Assembly: GCA_018676275.1 (NCBI GenBank)
Contig: JABHFC010000383.1
Location: 1 to 13,738, forward strand
Length of the DNA stretch: 13,738 nt
Reading direction: 5' to 3'
Source: Gammaproteobacteria bacterium
Lineage (GTDB): Bacteria > Pseudomonadota > Gammaproteobacteria > Eutrophobiales > Eutrophobiaceae
Below, piece after piece: positions 8,101 through 13,738 of this stretch (position 1 is its first letter; each line of letters opens with the position of its first letter). A program made the position numbers and the translations under genes. The notes beneath the pieces were generated by a model. The model worked only from the letters and a program-made list of their open reading frames with translations. It did no database searches and had not been told where the DNA came from.

Positions 8101-8297
8101 ATGCGAATCGCAACACCCAACTCAACGTCTTCCGGAGTTGCTCCCCGCAATGGAACAGAGACACTGATAATATCGATTTCGAATTCTGGAAATACTTCAA
8201 GCTTTAGTTGTGATGTAAGAGAATAGAGTCCACCAATAACAATTGCTATGAGCAATAAATTTGCAGCTACATCATTTCTGGCAAACCAGGCGATCAT
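5163..8297 (-). CDS. RND-family efflux pump, inner-membrane permease subunit
   Basis: This 1044-residue protein has the length of AcrB/MexB-type proton-driven exporters. It begins with a membrane helix (LLLIAIVIGGLYSL, 14-27), followed by the first periplasmic pore domain. Helices from about 333 onward follow, with VFLQPAVAFWVFIGIPVSFL at 346-365. The acidic pair in TM4 is D395-D396 (VVDDAIV). A second periplasmic domain spans about 550-865, and a second helix set starts near 869. In TM10, where AcrB carries the essential lysine in a KNAIL motif, this protein has N935-D936 (VVVNDSLVLVDYIN). This ND form recurs in one branch of the superfamily, so it marks a subgroup rather than a defect. The preserved DD pair argues for drug or organic-solute efflux more than a metal pump, but substrates are not predictable. 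The ATG follows the adaptor's stop by one base (TAAGATG), so translation is probably coupled. Confidence 0.96.
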   Translation of the reverse strand: MIAWFARNDVAANLLLIAIVIGGLYSLTSQLKLEVFPEFEIDIISVSVPLRGATPEDVELGVAIRIEEAVQDLEGIDKITSRSVEGGTTVAIEVESGYDARNLLNDIKNRVDSINTFPADTEKPIVSLAQHTHEVISVVVAGDYNEKEIRNYTERVRDDLLRVDGITQVKLDAVRKYEISIEASQDRLRDFNLTLADIARAVQRSSLDISAGNVRTDGGDVLIRSKGQAYQRVEFEDIVVKTNSDGSIIRVSDIATVNDGFEEVSLRTGFNGDFAGLIQVYRIGDQSALQISKNVRAYIDEKQSGLPVGMSLSYWDDNSKILKARLSTLTTNAIQGGILVIVLLAVFLQPAVAFWVFIGIPVSFLGALILMSIFGYSINIMSLFGFIIVLGIVVDDAIVTGENVYSRMREGGDPLNASILGTKQVAIPVTFGILTTIAAFTPLAFIEGWMGDMIAPIPAVVIPCLLFSLIESKFVLPAHLKHINVNNGVENSSRLTQWQRRFANGFEDLIIKYYRPLLNFSVKNRYSVLAGFVGVLVLTVTLVTSGWTKFTFFPHIEGDFAVANLTMPVGTPFEVTDRHMQRITDAAFELQKKYVDGEGGEYVIQNILSITGAAQRGRGNADHFGRVVFETIPSDERITSISSKKLVSEWRKIIGTIPGAESLTFRAELIRTGDPIDIQFSGHSLKQLSEVGDLVKARLATYPDIFDIQDSLADGKEELRIELTRQGHVMGLTRAEIVSQVSQAFRGFEAQRIQRGRDDIRVIVRLPKSERSKIATLDEYLIAAPDGRKIPLSHVATLTPDKGPSTITRIDRYRTMNVLADMDKEKVNMAVLTEDLREYIDEVLRNYPGIIYSFEGEAKSQRESFGSLQVGLLILLFAIYGLLALPLKSYIEPLIIMSVIPFGIIGAVVGHWLMGRDLTFPSLLGLMALLGVVVNDSLVLVDYINQKKNQGSKLIDAVLNAGVARFRPVILTSLTTFFGLLPLLFEKSVQAQFLIPMGISLGFGILFATVMTLIMIPANVMIVDDIRRFFSSSPDDTPETVKAT

Positions 8298-8298
8298 C

Positions 8299-9513
8299 TT
8301 AGTTGAGCCCTAAGGTTGTGCTCTGCGAACTGCTCATGACAGTTGAGTGCTCGGTGTCCAAACTATTTTGCGAAAGCCTTACACGTACACCAGAACTTAC
8401 CTGACCAAGAGAGGTCAATACCAGCATATCTCCTTCTTCAAGACCTTCACTAATAATCGCCTCTTTCTGATTTTGCCATGCAATGCTGATTTCACGTCGC
8501 TGCAACACGTCCTCTACAACAATGTAGACATAGCTACCTTGATAGATTGCCCGGTTCGGAATAACAAGTGCCTCTTCTAACAGACTACCTGTCAGTTCTG
8601 CCGTGACATATTGACCAATTTTCAGGGGGGGTTTACCACGTGCACGGGCACCAAATGGATCATCGATCTGGGCGACCACATGTAACTGCCTGGCATGATC
8701 GTCTATCGCACTCTCAGTTCGTACTACTCGTCCTTGCCAGGTAGTGCCACCGGAGAGCTCTGAATATATTGTTACTTCCGGACCAATATTTTCTTCCTGA
8801 TTTTCGAAACGATAGTCTTCAGGTAAATCGATAAAAGCCAAATCTCGATTACGCAAGGGTAATCTTATTTCGACAAAATCAACTGCATAAACTTCCGCCA
8901 GTGGGGAGTTACTGTTTACTACCTGACCAAGATCAACCTGCCTACTCATAACCCGACCTGCATAAGGAGCAACGATACGCGTCCTTTCCAATTTGAGTTT
9001 CGCTTTATCCAGAGCAGACTCTGCTGAAATAACCCTGGACTCGGCAGCCAGTAATTGTGGTTTACGTAATACCAGATCCGGGGCTTCACCTTTATTCCCC
9101 AATCTGTCCCAGTCCTCCAGCGCCTGTACTGCCCGTGCTTCTTGTTCCGCCAAAGACTGTTTTGCATCCATCAAAGATGCCTCGGAAATTTTTACGTCTG
9201 CCAGATAATCCCTGGAGTCTATACTTAGTAGTTCTTCACCTTTCTCAAAAAAACCACCGTCTCTCAGACTGCCATTGATAGAAGTGATTTCACCACCTAC
9301 CTGTGCGACTAACATGCTTTGTGTTCGCGGCTGTACGGTACCATAACTTTCCAGCTTTACCCGGTAGCTTGTTTTACTTACAGGTATCACGTCTACCGTC
9401 ATCTGTGGACCATCAACGGGAGTATGTCTGTCAGCTTCAGGTGGATTACTGATAACCAGAAAAGCTATCCCTCCTAGAACTGCGAGAATAAGTATAGGTG
9501 CAAATTTTTTCAT
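8299..9513 (-). CDS. RND efflux pump periplasmic adaptor (membrane fusion protein)
   Basis: This 404-residue protein is an HlyD/AcrA-type adaptor that links the inner-membrane permease to the outer-membrane channel. An N-terminal anchor (about 5-22, FAPILILAVLGGIAFLVI) lacks a lipobox cysteine, so it is a membrane-anchored rather than lipidated form. The first half of the lipoyl-like domain is at about 69-99 (VAQVGGEITSINGSLRDGG onward). An alpha-helical hairpin rich in A, E, K and L spans about 103-177. The second lipoyl half begins at TRIVAPYAGRVMSRQVDLGQ (178-197). Beta-barrel and membrane-proximal strands follow to about 380, and the last 25 residues are Ser/Thr-rich. The start lies 38 bp after the stop of the channel gene, and the stop is one base before the permease ATG, a tight operon. 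No strong ribosome site precedes the ATG. Confidence 0.95.
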   Translation of the reverse strand: MKKFAPILILAVLGGIAFLVISNPPEADRHTPVDGPQMTVDVIPVSKTSYRVKLESYGTVQPRTQSMLVAQVGGEITSINGSLRDGGFFEKGEELLSIDSRDYLADVKISEASLMDAKQSLAEQEARAVQALEDWDRLGNKGEAPDLVLRKPQLLAAESRVISAESALDKAKLKLERTRIVAPYAGRVMSRQVDLGQVVNSNSPLAEVYAVDFVEIRLPLRNRDLAFIDLPEDYRFENQEENIGPEVTIYSELSGGTTWQGRVVRTESAIDDHARQLHVVAQIDDPFGARARGKPPLKIGQYVTAELTGSLLEEALVIPNRAIYQGSYVYIVVEDVLQRREISIAWQNQKEAIISEGLEEGDMLVLTSLGQVSSGVRVRLSQNSLDTEHSTVMSSSQSTTLGLN

Positions 9514-9551
9514 TTTATAAAATGTATTTTTACTTTGTTCAGTAAGTAATA

Positions 9552-10931
9552 TCAGCGAGTGTCAAAATCACCACCCAATGCCAAGTATAGTGCGATTCTG
9601 TTCTGTAATAACTGGTTACGCAAATCTATAACTGTTGACTGAGTATCAAAAGCCCTGCGTTGCGATTCAAGCACAGTTGTATATGTGACAATTCCCCGCT
9701 GATACTGTTCAAATGATAATGTCAGGGCCGCCACCGCATTTTCTTCTGCGCCAAGGGTTGCCTGGTATTGTGCCTTTAGCGAGGCATCACGATTTATCGC
9801 ATTCTCAACCTCGGCAAATGCCTTATAAAGCTGATCCAGGTATTGTTTTTCAGCCTGTATTACCCTTGTCCTGGCCTGTTCTTCCAGTGCTTTCAGACGA
9901 CCTGCATTGAACAATGGCTGTGTGAGGTTCCCCAATAGAGACCAGGCCAATGCACTGCCGTTTAGCAAACTACCCAACTCATCGGATACATCGCTGCTTG
10001 AAGCTAACAGAGATATTCGCGGGAAACGTTGTTTATGGGCTATTGCCAGACCCGCATCAGTTGCCAGCAAGTTCATCCAGGCCTGTTGTAAATCCGGTCG
10101 TCGACTTACCAATTCGGATGGCAGACCAACAGGAATTGCTTCATCAAATATTGGCAGAGTCTTTTTAGTATCAAACCTGCCGTCCGGATAATCAGCCAGT
10201 AACAATTGAAAAGAAATAATTGCTTCTGATAGCAATTGTTTTTGCCGGGCTACACGTGCGCGCTCCTGTTCAACTGTGGTACGGGTTAAATATACATCGA
10301 GCGAACTATTCAGGCCCTGTCTGTATGCACGATCGATAATATCCATATCCACATCCAGATTGGATAGTCGTTGTTGAAACAGAGTAAGCAATTGACCAGC
10401 ACTTATCACATTGAACCAGGCTCTCGATACATTGGCAGCCAGGTTATGCTGGGTATCCTTATAACGTGCCTCTTGCGCCAGCAGGTTCAGGCTTGCCTGT
10501 TTTTCAACATCACTAAGTTTACCCCACACATCAACTTCGAATGACAAATCCAGGCCAAGTCCAAAATTATTTCCGATGGTTTTGGTCGACTCATTAATGA
10601 TGGACTGTCTTCGTGCCGCATCAAGAGAAAAGGATAAGTCAGGATAACGATCTGCGCCACTCACAGTCACCAGCTGTTTTGCTTCTTCCACTCTTTGTGC
10701 CTGCTCGGCAAGCAGGTAATTCTTCTGCATCGCAGTAGCTACATGTGTTACTAATTCCTCATCACCCAGATCGTCTAACCAGTTTGCGGAAACAGGATCC
10801 TGTTTGACAACATTGTTCCACGTAGTTGGTAGATCCTGTTCTTTAAGATCAGGGGAAATTGCCGTGATACTACAACCCGTAAGCGCAAGCAGCATGACAA
10901 AGGCATGCGAATGTAAAATGAAATTTTTCAA
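9552..10931 (-). CDS. Outer-membrane channel lipoprotein of RND pump (TolC/NodT/OprM-like)
   Basis: This 459-residue protein is an outer-membrane efflux factor and would complete the tripartite pump with the next two genes. The signal peptide ends in a lipobox LTGC with the lipidated cysteine at residue 20, as in the NodT/OprM branch. Two repeated OEP domains follow; recognisable parts are DLSFEVDVWGKL (128-139), which matches the family's E-x-D-x-W-G motif, and the conserved SRRPDLQQA at the start of the second repeat. The start codon is TTG at 10931. The first in-frame ATG inside would remove most of the signal peptide, and no upstream ATG is available. The channel gene is first in the operon, with adaptor and permease after it, whereas many RND operons end with the channel gene or lack it. 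A candidate promoter lies 45-73 bp upstream. Confidence 0.94.
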   Translation of the reverse strand: MKNFILHSHAFVMLLALTGCSITAISPDLKEQDLPTTWNNVVKQDPVSANWLDDLGDEELVTHVATAMQKNYLLAEQAQRVEEAKQLVTVSGADRYPDLSFSLDAARRQSIINESTKTIGNNFGLGLDLSFEVDVWGKLSDVEKQASLNLLAQEARYKDTQHNLAANVSRAWFNVISAGQLLTLFQQRLSNLDVDMDIIDRAYRQGLNSSLDVYLTRTTVEQERARVARQKQLLSEAIISFQLLLADYPDGRFDTKKTLPIFDEAIPVGLPSELVSRRPDLQQAWMNLLATDAGLAIAHKQRFPRISLLASSSDVSDELGSLLNGSALAWSLLGNLTQPLFNAGRLKALEEQARTRVIQAEKQYLDQLYKAFAEVENAINRDASLKAQYQATLGAEENAVAALTLSFEQYQRGIVTYTTVLESQRRAFDTQSTVIDLRNQLLQNRIALYLALGGDFDTR

Positions 10932-10975
10932 ACCGAATTTTATGATTATTTCTAAGGAATAAATTCTTGAACACT

Positions 10976-11004
10976 AATATTGTGACGTCAGCGCGCATAA
11001 TCAA
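10976..11004 (-). promoter_or_regulatory. Candidate promoter of the RND operon with a TGACGTCA operator-like palindrome
   Basis: On the minus strand TTGATT (11004-10999) and AATATT (10981-10976) are separated by 17 bp; each matches 4 of 6 consensus bases. The spacer contains the 8-bp palindrome TGACGTCA (10983-10990), a place where a repressor would block polymerase. The element ends 44 bp before the TTG start at 10931. The hexamers and palindrome are seen directly; promoter function and a TetR/MarR-type repressor are inference. The rest of the 163-bp gap (10932-11094) shows no other gene and no clear terminator for the MFS gene. Confidence 0.45.
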
Positions 11005-11094
11005 GGATTTTGCCAGGCAATTCGAGTAAAAATCGACGAAATACGAAATAAATCCTTTTTATTTACACAAATGTACTGATTTGAAGGTTCAACA

Positions 11095-12393
11095 CTACTC
11101 AGTATGTATAAATACTATTGCGAGCATAGCTATGAATGCAGGCAAAGCGAACACGAAAAACATTGATGATGTAGTCCAGTTGAGATCCAGAAATACACCA
11201 GCAAGAAAAGGCGAAATAATAGCACCTATACGACCGATGCCGATGGCCCATCCCATACCCGTAGTGCGAATTTCAGGGGGATAGAGTTTAGGACTGAGCA
11301 TATACAGACTGGTGATGGAGCCCATCAAAAAGAAACCAACAAAAAACACCATGTACAATGCAATGCTCAATTGATTGGTATAAACAGCGAAAAGTGAAAT
11401 AAAAATTGTAGCGAATAGCATGTAAGCCGTTATCAGTTTCTTCAGATTCAATTTTGCCGAAATAAAACCCAATATCAATTGTCCGGTGATGCCACCCCCG
11501 TGCAAAATCATACCCCCAGATATTCCCTGTTGTGCAGTCAAGCCTGCGTGTTCAAGCAACTTGGGAGTCCAGCTCATAACAAAATATAAACTTGCCATGA
11601 TCATAAAAAATGTAAGCCACATTAAAATCGTCGCAGAACGAAACTCTGCTGTCCATAGACTTGCCAGGTTTGCCTTCTTATTTACGGTTTCCGACTCTAC
11701 TTCCGGCAGGCTGGTGATTTCATTGTGTTGCATCCGCCCTAACAATTTATTAATACCCTGTAAGGCATTATTGGGACGCCTGGCCAGCAAATAATCAATC
11801 GACTCTGGCAGACGCCATAACACCACCGGGATCATAATGGCAGATAAGCACGCTCCAAAAACAAATACAGAGCGCCAACCTGCTTCAGTTATCAATAGTG
11901 TAGCAATGCCGCCACCGAGAATACCGCCTACAGGATAACCGGTCTGTACCAGGCTGATGGCCAGGCCACGGCGTTTATTCGAACTGTATTCAGCGGTAAT
12001 AATATTGACACTGGCCAGGGCAGCACCAATTCCGACACCGGTAAGCACACGCATGGCAATAAGCTGATTCAGACTATTGGTAATAGAAGACAACAACATT
12101 CCAGTCGTGATTATAACTAAACAGGCTATTATCAATTTCCGTCGTCCGTATTTATCCGCCAGCGGACTGAGAAACATGGCACCGATTGCCATGCCAACTA
12201 AGCCAGAGCTGAAAAGTACTCCCAGGGATTTACCACTCAGTTGCCATTCATCTGAAATACTGGAAGCAGTAAAAGCCATTACTAGCACGTCGAAACCGTC
12301 AAGCATATTGAGCAAGATGCAAACCACAACTGCCACCATCTGGAAGCGCGACATTGGACTGTCCTGAATCAAGGACTTGATATTATTATTCAT
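11095..12393 (-). CDS. MFS transporter, aromatic acid:H+ symporter (AAHS) type
   Basis: This 432-residue protein has about 12 hydrophobic segments. The first helix carries MLDGFDVLVM (30-39), the D-G-[FL]-D signature that AAHS carriers such as PcaK and BenK need for aromatic acid transport. The MFS motif A between helices 2 and 3 is PLADKYGRRK (77-86). RLPES follows helix 6 at 194-198, also typical of this family. These carriers import benzoates, hydroxybenzoates or similar acids with protons; the exact substrate is not predictable. The N-terminus IKSLIQDSPMSRFQ matches the usual leader before helix 1, which supports ATG 12393 over the inner M14, although the G-rich ribosome site sits close to the ATG. 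A good promoter lies 36 bp upstream. The context of a CoA ligase and a DUF4863 protein supports aromatic acid uptake. Confidence 0.9.
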   Translation of the reverse strand: MNNNIKSLIQDSPMSRFQMVAVVVCILLNMLDGFDVLVMAFTASSISDEWQLSGKSLGVLFSSGLVGMAIGAMFLSPLADKYGRRKLIIACLVIITTGMLLSSITNSLNQLIAMRVLTGVGIGAALASVNIITAEYSSNKRRGLAISLVQTGYPVGGILGGGIATLLITEAGWRSVFVFGACLSAIMIPVVLWRLPESIDYLLARRPNNALQGINKLLGRMQHNEITSLPEVESETVNKKANLASLWTAEFRSATILMWLTFFMIMASLYFVMSWTPKLLEHAGLTAQQGISGGMILHGGGITGQLILGFISAKLNLKKLITAYMLFATIFISLFAVYTNQLSIALYMVFFVGFFLMGSITSLYMLSPKLYPPEIRTTGMGWAIGIGRIGAIISPFLAGVFLDLNWTTSSMFFVFALPAFIAMLAIVFIHTE

Positions 12394-12428
12394 ACTCCCC
12401 CGCTCTGATGAGTGTTATCCCCTTACCC

Positions 12429-12457
12429 ACTATATCGCCAAATGAAATTATTGCGAA
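12429..12457 (-). promoter_or_regulatory. Candidate sigma70 promoter of the MFS gene
   Basis: On the minus strand TTCGCA (12457-12452, 4 of 6) and TATAGT (12434-12429, 5 of 6) are separated by exactly 17 bp. The expected start site, near 12422, would give a leader of about 29 nt that includes the GGGGGAG ribosome site. Confidence 0.55.
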
Positions 12458-12488
12458 ATAAAAGAAGATAAATTTGATAAACACCGTA

Positions 12489-12505
12489 TTGCTTTACGAA
12501 AGCAA
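12489..12505 (-). terminator. Short hairpin between DUF4863 gene and MFS gene
   Basis: TTGCTTT and AAAGCAA form a perfect 7-bp stem with a 3-nt loop, 32 bp after the stop of the DUF4863 gene. In the minus direction it is followed by TACGGTGTTTATC, which is not a proper T run. It may be a weak terminator that separates the ligase/DUF4863 unit from the MFS gene, or an operator for the MFS promoter downstream. Confidence 0.35.
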
Positions 12506-12536
12506 AAGACAAGCTACGAAATAGAGTGTCACTTTA

Positions 12537-13010
12537 TTACTGGGTAAATTCTATTTCGCCATTAGGTAGGAGATACAAGACAAGCGCCGCTCCGTTCATT
12601 ACCGTAGGATTGTGAGCACTACCAGCTTCTTTTACCATCCAGCCTTCACCCTGCTGATCGAATTCTGCTGAATCATCTATTGGCATGATCAAATCTATTT
12701 CACCCTGGGGATGTTTATGATGTGGGCCTGCAAGATCTTTCATAAATACAACATCAACACTGAAGTTTGCTGTTTCGGGCGCCGGTTTGATGACCCTGCC
12801 ATATTTTATTCCACCGCCTTCGTACTTACACATCCAGCCTGCTGCAATTGCATCATGACATGCCTGCTTGATTCCGTTTAATACTTTCCCGCTCTTTGGA
12901 AACTCTGTATTTAAATCATTTTCCAATTTTTTATCTAATTGCTTTCCTGTAATAAAATTTATTACAGGATCAAGCAATTGCTGAAAATCTTCGCGACTAA
13001 TCGTATTCAT
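12537..13010 (-). CDS. DUF4863 family protein (4-hydroxylaminobenzoate lyase / PnbB-like)
   Basis: I recognise this 157-residue protein as a DUF4863 member. The only function I know for the family is PnbB, which converts 4-hydroxylaminobenzoate to protocatechuate with release of ammonia. Relatives also appear beside CoA-ligase genes in aerobic benzoate-type clusters, so the role here may differ. An N-terminal helical part (1-60) precedes a small beta domain. GPHHKHPQGEIDLIMPI at 95-111 looks like a cupin metal-binding motif (H98, H100, E104). AGSAHNPTV at 129-137 supplies a possible fourth ligand, H133. The cupin reading is inference from these residues. It is cytoplasmic, with no signal peptide. 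The start ATG follows GAGG at about 9 nt, 39 bp after the ligase stop, which suggests co-transcription. Confidence 0.75.
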   Translation of the reverse strand: MNTISREDFQQLLDPVINFITGKQLDKKLENDLNTEFPKSGKVLNGIKQACHDAIAAGWMCKYEGGGIKYGRVIKPAPETANFSVDVVFMKDLAGPHHKHPQGEIDLIMPIDDSAEFDQQGEGWMVKEAGSAHNPTVMNGAALVLYLLPNGEIEFTQ

Positions 13011-13049
13011 TTACTCATCCCTCAGTAGCTGATAATTCGTGACCTCAAT

Positions 13050-13738
13050 TTAATCGGTCTCAACATTAACATGAAAACGTTTACCCTTTAATTCAAAGCG
13101 CGGTAGTACATTACGCTCTACTATAAGCACTGTCGGTCGTAGGCCAATTTTATTGGAAACTGATTGCGATAGTTGTTTTTGAATCTCTACAGTATCAGTC
13201 CCTGCTATCACCTCAATCTCAATGGTCAACTCTCCCATCTGGCCTTTTATATCAACCGTTGCACGATATTCATCGATTTCTGCCACTTCCCTGGCAAGAT
13301 TATCAACAGCACTGGGGAAAATGTTAACGCCACGCACCGTAACCATGTCATCGGCGCGACCAATAATGCCTCCTTCAAAATATAAGTATTCACTGGTATC
13401 TTCAGATGGCTGCGAATATTTCACTACGTCGCCGGTTCGATAACGTATTACAGGAAACCCCCAACGGCCAAGGTTGGTCAGTACCAATTCTCCTTCCTCT
13501 CCATCTGCAACTGGCTGCTGGGTATCCTTATTCAGCACCTCGGCGATAAACTCTGATTCGATAATAGACAATCCATTTGGATGAGATTTTGGTTCAAACC
13601 CAAAAGCCCCTACTTCAGATGCACCAGCATGATCGTGACACTGTGCTGACCAGCCTTCGTTAATGCGTTTTTTTATTGCCGGTACGTTCGCGCCTGGTTC
13701 TCCAGCCAAGACCAGAGTCTTTATTTTTAACTTATCTA
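13050..13738 (-). CDS. Phenylacetate-CoA ligase-like AMP-forming enzyme (partial, N-terminus beyond right edge)
   Basis: The frame is open from the right edge to a TAA at 13050 and gives 229 residues, roughly the C-terminal half of a PaaK-type acyl-adenylate ligase. It begins DKLKIKTLVLAGEPGANVPA, which matches the family's GGEPG segment, so the TTG at 13709 is internal and not a start. Further motifs are HDHAGASEVGAFGFEP, the adenylate-binding loop, GFPVIRYRTGD, which carries the ribose-binding aspartate, and IIGRADDMVTVRGVNIFPSA at the hinge to the mobile C-terminal domain. LPRFELKGKRF near the end carries candidate catalytic lysines. The enzyme would use ATP and CoA to activate an aromatic carboxylic acid. 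The acid is not predictable because the substrate pocket is mostly outside the window. It probably heads or continues an operon with the DUF4863 gene, 39 bp downstream. Confidence 0.9.
   Translation of the reverse strand, partial: DKLKIKTLVLAGEPGANVPAIKKRINEGWSAQCHDHAGASEVGAFGFEPKSHPNGLSIIESEFIAEVLNKDTQQPVADGEEGELVLTNLGRWGFPVIRYRTGDVVKYSQPSEDTSEYLYFEGGIIGRADDMVTVRGVNIFPSAVDNLAREVAEIDEYRATVDIKGQMGELTIEIEVIAGTDTVEIQKQLSQSVSNKIGLRPTVLIVERNVLPRFELKGKRFHVNVETD

Noticed and set aside
13709..13738. TTG at 13709 as the start of the ligase gene
   Set aside because: The frame stays open to the window edge, and the codons before the TTG encode residues that match the PaaK family, so the gene is simply cut by the edge.
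1..13738. CRISPR array, tRNA, rRNA, insertion sequence or phage genes
   Set aside because: I saw no regularly spaced short repeats, no cloverleaf or rRNA-like stretch, and no transposase, integrase or phage structural motifs in any frame.

Overview
The window looks like accessory catabolic and efflux DNA from a Gram-negative bacterium. The main evidence is a three-part RND efflux pump with a lipoprotein outer-membrane channel. The moderate, slightly AT-rich composition and the gene families suggest a proteobacterium, perhaps a marine-type gammaproteobacterium. That placement is inference; there is no rRNA or other taxonomic marker. I saw no tRNA, rRNA, CRISPR array, transposase or integrase.

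Left part (1-4710). Two tandem copies of an aldehyde:ferredoxin oxidoreductase (AOR) family gene lie on the minus strand. One is complete (602-2344) and the next is cut by the left edge (1-461). By gapless hand alignment they match at about 115 of 153 residues in the shared N-terminal part. The 140 bp between them holds a 10-bp hairpin and a 9-4-9 palindrome flanked by direct repeats, so the second copy may have its own control. A cytochrome P450 gene (2592-3821) diverges from the AOR pair across about 250 bp. It is followed on the plus strand by a PPOX-like, probably flavin-binding, split-barrel protein (3988-4650) and a good intrinsic terminator.

Middle part (4711-10931). On the minus strand, in transcription order, come an outer-membrane channel lipoprotein (TTG start), a periplasmic adaptor and an RND permease. 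Adaptor and permease are separated by one base. A small SnoaL/NTF2-like protein follows. A candidate promoter with a TGACGTCA palindrome in its spacer precedes the channel gene.

Right part (11095-13738). Also on the minus strand are the C-terminal part of a phenylacetate-CoA-ligase-like enzyme (cut by the right edge), a DUF4863/PnbB-like cupin-type protein 39 bp downstream, and an MFS transporter of the aromatic acid:proton symporter type with its own good candidate promoter.

Taken together, the content suggests uptake of an aromatic (or related cyclic) acid by the MFS carrier, activation to a CoA thioester, redox steps by P450, AOR and a flavoprotein, and removal of toxic substrate or product by the RND pump. 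Each family call rests on visible motifs. The joint pathway and its substrate are inference. The AOR/P450/PPOX block is the least familiar part and the best candidate for an undescribed function.
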